NCBI GenBank assembly: GCA_021781415.1
Contig: JAJXWW010000135.1
Coordinates: 1-40,215, forward strand
Reading direction: 5' to 3'
Source: Planctomycetota bacterium
GTDB taxonomy: Bacteria > Planctomycetota > Planctomycetia > Gemmatales > Gemmataceae
DNA: 40,215 nucleotides
The position numbers and the translations under genes were made by a program. The notes under the pieces were generated by a model, which saw only the letters and a program-made list of their open reading frames with translations, was not told the origin of the DNA and did not search any database. Below are positions 35,163 through 40,215 of the stretch, in pieces (the stretch's first letter is position 1; the number at the start of each line of letters is the position of its first letter).

Positions 35163-36254
35163 ATGCGCATGTGGCCGATCTTCGAGCAAGCCTTGTCTCG
35201 CTATCACGAACTGGAACAACAACTCGGCGATCCCGTTGTCGTCGCCGATCGCGCTCGCTTCACGCGAACCGCCAAGGAACACGGCAGCCTCGCCAAGCGC
35301 GTCAAGCCGTATCTCGAATATAAGAAGATCAGCGCCGATATCGCTCAGGCCAAGGCACTGGTGGATGCCGAGACCGACGCCGAGATGCGGCAATACGCCG
35401 AGCAAGAGTTAGCCGATCTGCAAAGTCGTCAACAGATTTTGCAAGCGCGTCTGGAAGACTTCGTACTGGCCGAGGGGGAGACCTACGACAGTCTGATTAT
35501 GGAAATTCGCGCCGGCACCGGAGGAGACGAAGCGGCTCTCTTCGCGGGCGATCTGTACGGCATGTACACGCACTACGCCCGCGATCGAGGTTGGAAAGTC
35601 GAGGACATTTCCTTCAGCCCCGGCGAACAGGGCGGGTTCAAGGAAATTGTTTTCGGCATCAGCGGCGACGAGGCCTTTCAGCATCTCCGCTACGAGAGCG
35701 GCGGCCATCGCGTGCAGCGCGTGCCGAAAACGGAGCAACAGGGGCGCATCCATACCTCCGCCGCCACCGTGGCCGTGCTGCCCGAACCGGACGAGGTGCA
35801 GATCGAGATCCGCGATCAAGACATTGAGTGGGAGCGCATGCGCGCCGGCGGTGCCGGCGGACAACACGTCAACAAAACCGAAAGCGCCGTGCGCATCTGG
35901 TACAAGCGAGGCACGGCGGACGAACTGGAGGTGAAGTGCCAAGACGAACGCAGCCAACACAAAAACTACGAACGGGCCATCCGTATCCTGCGCAGCCGAG
36001 TCTTTGAATTGCAGCAGCAGAAACTGCACCGTCAACGCGCCGAACAGCGGCGCACGTTGATCGGTTCCGGCGACCGCAGCGAACGCATTCGCACCTACAA
36101 CTTTCCACAAAACCGCGTCACGGACCATCGCATCAACTTGAACTTGTACAAGCTCGACGCCATCGTGGCGGGAAATCTCGGCGACTTAATCCAGGCCATG
36201 CGCGACTTCGACAAGAAACAGCGCCTCGACGGATCGGGAGGCGTCCAAGCGTAA
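35163..36254 (+). CDS. prfA: Peptide chain release factor 1
   Basis: Recognises UAA and UAG stop codons and triggers peptide release. From ATG 35163 ([10 protein letters not shown]) the protein has 363 residues, the usual length. The stop-codon recognition tripeptide is Pro188-Lys189-Thr190 (the PxT type of RF1, not the SPF of RF2), and the catalytic GGQ is at 232-234 in [11 protein letters not shown]. The conserved [10 protein letters not shown] follows. The frame is open 15 codons further upstream but unlike RF1. The usual partner prmC, which methylates the GGQ glutamine, is not the next gene. Confidence 0.96.
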   Translation: MRMWPIFEQALSRYHELEQQLGDPVVVADRARFTRTAKEHGSLAKRVKPYLEYKKISADIAQAKALVDAETDAEMRQYAEQELADLQSRQQILQARLEDFVLAEGETYDSLIMEIRAGTGGDEAALFAGDLYGMYTHYARDRGWKVEDISFSPGEQGGFKEIVFGISGDEAFQHLRYESGGHRVQRVPKTEQQGRIHTSAATVAVLPEPDEVQIEIRDQDIEWERMRAGGAGGQHVNKTESAVRIWYKRGTADELEVKCQDERSQHKNYERAIRILRSRVFELQQQKLHRQRAEQRRTLIGSGDRSERIRTYNFPQNRVTDHRINLNLYKLDAIVAGNLGDLIQAMRDFDKKQRLDGSGGVQA

Positions 36255-36264
36255 GCCCGTGTGA

Positions 36265-36330
36265 GCTTGGCCGCCACGCGGAGAGGAGCGAAGGGTCGCG
36301 CCAAGCCTCGCTCCGAGTGGCGGCCAACCG
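36265..36330. repeat. Degenerate copy of the GGCCGC-ACGCGGAG inverted repeat
   Basis: Outer arms TTGGCCGCCAC (36267-36277) and GTGGCGGCCAA (36317-36327) pair perfectly; the inner part is imperfect. The left side matches the left arm of the perfect repeat at 33504-33532 at 21 of 25 positions (GGCCGC-ACGCGGAG-GGAGCG core). It lies just after prfA. Confidence 0.7.
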
Positions 36331-36368
36331 AACGAAGGGTCGTTTGAATCATCGAAGGAGGATCGGCT

Positions 36369-37712
36369 ATGTGGTTTTTCGAGAAGGATGTCGTTCCGCA
36401 AATCCGCACTCCGTTGCCGGGGCCGAAAGCCCAGGCGTTGCTCGAACGCGATGCCCATTACGTTTCACCGTCGTACACGCGCATTTATCCTTTGGTCTGC
36501 GAGCGTGGCAGTGGGGCCGTCATGGAGGATGTCGATGGGAATTTATTCCTCGACTTCACCGCCGGAATCGCCGTCGCATCGACCGGCCACTGTCATCCCC
36601 ACGTCACCGCGGCCATCGTCGATCAAGCCCAGAAATTGCTGCATATGTCCGGCACCGATTTCTACTATCAACCGCAGATCGACTTGGCCCAACGGCTGGC
36701 GGAGAGCGGACCCGGACGTTCGCCGAAGCGCGTCTTCTTCACCAACAGCGGCGCGGAGGCGTTGGAGGCGGCGTTGAAATTGGCGCGTTGGCATACCGGC
36801 CGTTCGCGCGCCATCGCCTTTTACGGCGCGTTCCACGGCCGCACTTATGGCGCGATGTCGCTGTCCGGTTCCAAGTTGGTGCATCGGCGCGGCTTCGCCC
36901 CCTTGGTTCCGGACATTCACCACGTTCCCTATCCGCGCGGCTGTCAGGGATGCGACACGGGCGAATGCGAATGCGTGCGCCAGATCGAGGAAACGGTGTT
37001 GCGCCGCATCGCCCCGCCGGACGAGGTGGCGGCTATCTTCGTCGAACCGATTCAGGGCGAAGGCGGTTACTATGTACCGCCGGCTGGATTCCTACCCGCT
37101 CTCCGCGCGCTCTGCGATCGGCATGGATTTTTATTGGTGGCCGACGAAGTGCAGAGCGGCATGGGACGCACCGGAAAACTCTATGCGGTCGAGCATTGGG
37201 ACGTCGAACCGGACATCATCTGTTTGGCCAAGGGCATCGCCAGCGGGATGCCGTTGGGCGCGATCGTGTCGAAGGATGAGGTCATGGATTGGCCGCCCGG
37301 CAGCCACGCCAGCACGTTCGGCGGCAACCCCGTCAGCTGCCGCGCCGCCTTGGCCACCCTCGATCTGCTCGAAGGCGGATATATCGCCAATGCCACCGAA
37401 CGCGGACGCCAACTGAAACAAGGATTGCAACGCCTTCAACAGCATCATCCGGCCATCCGCGAAGTGCGTGGCCTCGGTCTCATGGTGGCGATGGACCTGG
37501 CCGACGAACGCAACAACAGCCCCGCTCCGATGCTGCGCGATGAAGTGGTACAGGCGGCGTTTCATCGCGGGCTATTGCTTTTGGGATGCGGCGAAAGCGC
37601 GGTGCGCTTCTGCCCGCCGTTGTGCGTTTCATCCGAACAGGTCGAGACGGCTCTCCAACTCGTGGACGCGGTGTTGACCGAACGGCGCGCGCCGGCCTTG
37701 ACCGCGACTTAG
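36369..37712 (+). CDS. Class III PLP-dependent aminotransferase (GabT/ornithine-type)
   Basis: A 447-residue omega-aminotransferase family protein. Visible are FTAGIAVASTGHCHP, the cofactor region FFTNSGAEALEAALKLAR, FYGAFHGRTYGAMSLSGSK, VFVEPIQGEGGY-type segment (AIFVEPIQGEGGYYVPPAGF), DEVQSG and the Schiff-base Lys288 in CLAKGIASGMPLGA. A cysteine-rich stretch PRGCQGCDTGECECV at about 192-207 recalls archaeal-type members of this family, some of which are 4-aminobutyrate or ornithine aminotransferases or amino-acid racemases. The exact substrate cannot be told. A strong GAAGGAGG site precedes the ATG, and a clear terminator lies 65 bases after the stop. Confidence 0.88.
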   Translation: MWFFEKDVVPQIRTPLPGPKAQALLERDAHYVSPSYTRIYPLVCERGSGAVMEDVDGNLFLDFTAGIAVASTGHCHPHVTAAIVDQAQKLLHMSGTDFYYQPQIDLAQRLAESGPGRSPKRVFFTNSGAEALEAALKLARWHTGRSRAIAFYGAFHGRTYGAMSLSGSKLVHRRGFAPLVPDIHHVPYPRGCQGCDTGECECVRQIEETVLRRIAPPDEVAAIFVEPIQGEGGYYVPPAGFLPALRALCDRHGFLLVADEVQSGMGRTGKLYAVEHWDVEPDIICLAKGIASGMPLGAIVSKDEVMDWPPGSHASTFGGNPVSCRAALATLDLLEGGYIANATERGRQLKQGLQRLQQHHPAIREVRGLGLMVAMDLADERNNSPAPMLRDEVVQAAFHRGLLLLGCGESAVRFCPPLCVSSEQVETALQLVDAVLTERRAPALTAT

Positions 37713-37777
37713 CGAGCGAAAAGCTCAACTCGCCGCTTCGTTCGTGCCGATACAATGGGTACAACCACCCCCTCCCC

Positions 37778-37818
37778 GCTCCCACGGCACCAGCCAACCC
37801 CGCCGTGGGAGCTTTTTT
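37778..37818 (+). terminator. Rho-independent terminator after the aminotransferase gene
   Basis: GCTCCCACGGC (37778-37788) pairs perfectly with GCCGTGGGAGC (37802-37812) around a 13-base loop, followed at once by six T residues (37813-37818). It is the only textbook intrinsic terminator in the window. Confidence 0.9.
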
Positions 37819-37962
37819 GCGCGCCGAGAATCATTTCACCCCGCGCATGGTAACTTCGCTCGGCGATCGCCTTCCCTACAAATTCGTCCCTCCGCCCATA
37901 GAATCATTACATCTTCACAAACGTGTCCTCCGTCGGTGGTTCTATTCCGAGGCCGGCTGCGC

Positions 37963-38646
37963 ATGTCCGACGAATTGCCCGAAACTCAAGAGTCGGATGA
38001 CGAATCGCGTCGGCGAACGGTCGTCCTATTGGCGATTCTCATCGAGGGCGGTTTGCTCGCCGCCTCGTCCCTCCTCGGTTGGATGGTCGATCAGCCACCC
38101 TTGCGATTTTTCGAGTGGACGCCGAGTGCCGCTCTGTGGGGCATCGCCGCAACGCTCCCCCTCTTCGGTCTCTTCTTTCTCTTGATGCGTTGGCCGATTG
38201 GCCCGTTCCGGCGCATTCGCCTCTTCAGCGAGGAGGTCGTGCGCCCCCTGTTCGCTCCCTGTTCGCATTTCGATTTGTTCGGCGTGTCGGTGCTGGCAGG
38301 GCTGGGCGAAGAGATGATGTTTCGCGGTGTGTTGCAATCGGCTTTCACCGGCTGGTTTGGCTTGACGGCCGGCATCGTTCTCGCCAGCCTTCTATTCGGA
38401 CTTCTGCACTCGATTACGCTCACCTACATGCTTTTGGCCACGCTTATGGGCGTCTATCTCAGCGGGGTGTGGCTCATTGCGGATCGCAATTTGCTCGCCG
38501 TCATTGTGACGCACGCTCTGTACGATTTCGTCGTGTTGCTGTGGTTAATGCACGGGCCTGGAGCGGCCGCCGCGCTCGACGCCTTACGGACGCGGCAAGA
38601 AGCCGAGAAAGCTGAGGAAACCAAGCCTTCGGAGCCGGAAACATAG
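37963..38646 (+). CDS. CPBP family intramembrane metalloprotease (CAAX/ABI-like)
   Basis: A 227-residue membrane protein with a charged N-terminus, then about six hydrophobic helices. The CPBP/Abi motifs are intact: Glu116-Glu117 and Arg121 (EEMMFRG), His149 (FGLLH) and His184 (HALYDF). Such proteins are membrane glutamic/metalloproteases related to Rce1; bacterial roles vary from bacteriocin immunity to membrane protein processing. ATG 37963 is chosen because the open frame before it runs through the terminator. The C-terminus is a charged, glutamate/lysine-rich tail. No prenylated or bacteriocin partner gene is seen nearby. Confidence 0.85.
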   Translation: MSDELPETQESDDESRRRTVVLLAILIEGGLLAASSLLGWMVDQPPLRFFEWTPSAALWGIAATLPLFGLFFLLMRWPIGPFRRIRLFSEEVVRPLFAPCSHFDLFGVSVLAGLGEEMMFRGVLQSAFTGWFGLTAGIVLASLLFGLLHSITLTYMLLATLMGVYLSGVWLIADRNLLAVIVTHALYDFVVLLWLMHGPGAAAALDALRTRQEAEKAEETKPSEPET

Positions 38647-38714
38647 TGGGGCAGTATGAATGGCCGCTTACGCTTCCGGCTCCGACCGAGTACCTATAGA
38701 GAGGTTGTCGATCC

Positions 38715-40058
38715 ATGCGTTGTCTGCTGACCCTGCTGCTGGCCTTGATGTGCGGCGTACCCGCCGCCGCTGCCGAGCGACGGCCCAATCTGATCTTCCT
38801 CTACGCCGACGATCTCGGCTGGGGCGATGTCAGCTTCAACGGTCGCACCGATTGGAAGACGCCGAACCTGGATCGTTTGGGAGCGCAAGGGACCGTCTTC
38901 AAACGCTGGTATACCGCCGCGCCGCTGTGCGCGCCCAGCCGCGCCGCGCTGATGACCGGCAAGTACGGCATCCACAACGGCGTCACCGCCAACAACGACG
39001 AGTTGCCGCCCGATACCGTCACGCTGGCTCAGGCGCTCCAGAAGCACGGCTACAAGACCGCCTTGTTCGGCAAATGGCATCACGGCAAGCCGCGACCGGG
39101 AATGAAAGAGTATTTGAATCCGCTCGATCGTGGATTCGACGAGTTCATGGGCTTTACCGATGCCGGGCACGCCTGGGAACAGTATCCGAAAGAGTTGTGG
39201 TTCGGTCGGGAGAAAAAGCCCGTCAAAGGCTATTCCAATACGATGTTCACCGATCGCGCCGTCGATTTCATCCAACGACAAAAGGATAAGCCGTTCTTTC
39301 TGTACGTTCCGTACATCGCCACGCACTTTCACATCCAAGCGCCGCCGGAAGACGTGAAGGAGCATCTCGGCAAGTTCAAGGAAAAAGATGCGAAAAACCC
39401 GGTCAACGCCACCTACGCCGCCATGGTCACGCGCTTGGATAAAGAGATCGGCCGCATTCTGAAGACGTTGGAAGAGTTGAATCTTACCGGCGAGACGATG
39501 ATCGTCTTTTCCAGCGATCACGGGGCGACGTTCGAGTCGGGCAATAAAGGCGCGTCGGCCTATCACGACAGCAACCGCCCGTTTCGCGGCCAGAAGCGAA
39601 CGCTCTGGGAAGGCGGCATCCGCGTACCCGGCCTCGTTCGTTGGCCGTCTCACGTACCATCGGGCAAAATATCTCAAGACATCGTTCACATGACGGATGT
39701 TTACCCCACTTTTCTCGCCGCCGCCGGCGTCAAACTCGAAGCCGGTTGGAAGGTGGACGGGATCAATCAGCTTCCCGTTTGGGAAGGAAAGGAAAAGGCT
39801 CCAGACAGGACTCTGTTTTGGGAATGGCGAACCGAAGGCTCGCGCCAGCTGGCGGCGATGCGCGGAAACCTGAAAATGGTCGTCACCGCCGATAACGCGC
39901 CGGAGCTGTTCGACCTGGTCGCCGATCCGGGCGAACGTCGCTCGGTGATCGCCGAACATCCGGAGACGGCCAAGCAGATGCGCAAGGAGCTGAACGACTG
40001 GCTAAAAACCGAGACGGAAGAGGCCAAATGGGGTAAAAAGCCGCCGCGCCGCAACTGA
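38715..40058 (+). CDS. Secreted formylglycine-dependent sulfatase
   Basis: A 447-residue type I sulfatase (S1 family). A signal peptide (1-20, ending AAAA) precedes PNLIFLYADDLGWGD, whose Asp32 and Asp33 bind the metal. The CxPxR signature is LCAPSRAALMTG, so Cys72 should be converted to formylglycine. FGKWHHG and SSDHGATFE supply further active-site residues. The C-terminal subdomain (PELFDLVADPGERR) is complete. Planctomycetes carry many such enzymes for sulfated polysaccharides; the specific substrate is unknown, and no maturase or glycan-degrading neighbour is in the window. The remaining bases to the window end hold no recognised gene. Confidence 0.94.
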   Translation: MRCLLTLLLALMCGVPAAAAERRPNLIFLYADDLGWGDVSFNGRTDWKTPNLDRLGAQGTVFKRWYTAAPLCAPSRAALMTGKYGIHNGVTANNDELPPDTVTLAQALQKHGYKTALFGKWHHGKPRPGMKEYLNPLDRGFDEFMGFTDAGHAWEQYPKELWFGREKKPVKGYSNTMFTDRAVDFIQRQKDKPFFLYVPYIATHFHIQAPPEDVKEHLGKFKEKDAKNPVNATYAAMVTRLDKEIGRILKTLEELNLTGETMIVFSSDHGATFESGNKGASAYHDSNRPFRGQKRTLWEGGIRVPGLVRWPSHVPSGKISQDIVHMTDVYPTFLAAAGVKLEAGWKVDGINQLPVWEGKEKAPDRTLFWEWRTEGSRQLAAMRGNLKMVVTADNAPELFDLVADPGERRSVIAEHPETAKQMRKELNDWLKTETEEAKWGKKPPRRN

Positions 40059-40215
40059 GAGTCCGTCTCAAGCGCCCGCTTTCGCCCCCCTCGAAATCCG
40101 ATGAAGTCCTCGGTGGAGCGTGTGAGGTAGAGTTCGCTTCTTCTTGCCAGATCGAGTACGCCGCGTTGCCATTGGCTGGCAACGCATTCATGCCGGTTCT
40201 CGACTCGCCATCGAC

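Noticed and set aside
40059..40215. Short minus-strand frames at the right edge
   Set aside because: They overlap the sulfatase or lack start signals; no supported gene is seen in the last 157 bases.

Overview
The window reads as chromosomal DNA from a GC-rich planctomycete, probably of the Gemmata/Pirellula kind. The evidence is the mix of genes: a Tat-exported DUF1501 protein, a secreted formylglycine-type sulfatase, a Uma2-family endonuclease, an MFS/spermidine-synthase fusion, a tetrahydromethanopterin-linked C1 gene (fhcD) in a bacterium, and a PUFA-synthase-like megasynthase next to head-to-head hydrocarbon (ole) genes. No tRNA, rRNA, CRISPR array, transposase or integrase was recognised. 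No gene-free gap exceeds about 300 bases.

Layout. (1) 1-6570: the 3' part of a PfaC/Pfa3-like lipid synthase (chain-length factor, acyltransferase, two double-hotdog dehydratases), followed by oleA. (2) 6675-11035, minus strand: an orphan DUF1501 protein and a large membrane protein with a spermidine-synthase-like tail; the Uma2 gene then runs the other way. (3) 12098-16771: a housekeeping run ffh-rpsP-trmD-rplS-yraN-tyrS behind a recognisable sigma70-type promoter. (4) 16856-18623: a secreted protein and an overlapping pair of small genes of unknown role. (5) 18650-22266, minus strand: a tightly coupled oleB-oleC-oleD operon. With oleA this completes the four-gene olefin pathway. Together with the synthase it suggests that the locus makes long polyunsaturated hydrocarbons or ketones. 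(6) 22977-29625: a single-ORF fusion of a CPC-type P1B metal ATPase with an HflK-like SPFH domain, followed by separate HflC-like and HflK-like genes. An AT-richer two-gene insert interrupts this group; one of its genes encodes a nucleoside-deoxyribosyltransferase/TIR-like protein. (7) 29686-32924, minus strand: a secreted prolyl oligopeptidase and fhcD. (8) 33052-37712: a small secreted protein, threonine aldolase, rpmE, prfA and a class III aminotransferase ending in a clear rho-independent terminator. (9) 37963-40058: a CPBP-family membrane protease and a sulfatase.

Two families of GC-rich palindromic repeats are scattered here. One lies between genes and also inside the lipid synthase reading frame, where three 33-base copies are translated as an 11-residue tandem repeat. 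The strongest candidates for new biology are the P1B-ATPase/SPFH fusion with its SPFH partners, and the Pfa-Ole coupling. Everything is read from sequence alone; no database search was possible.
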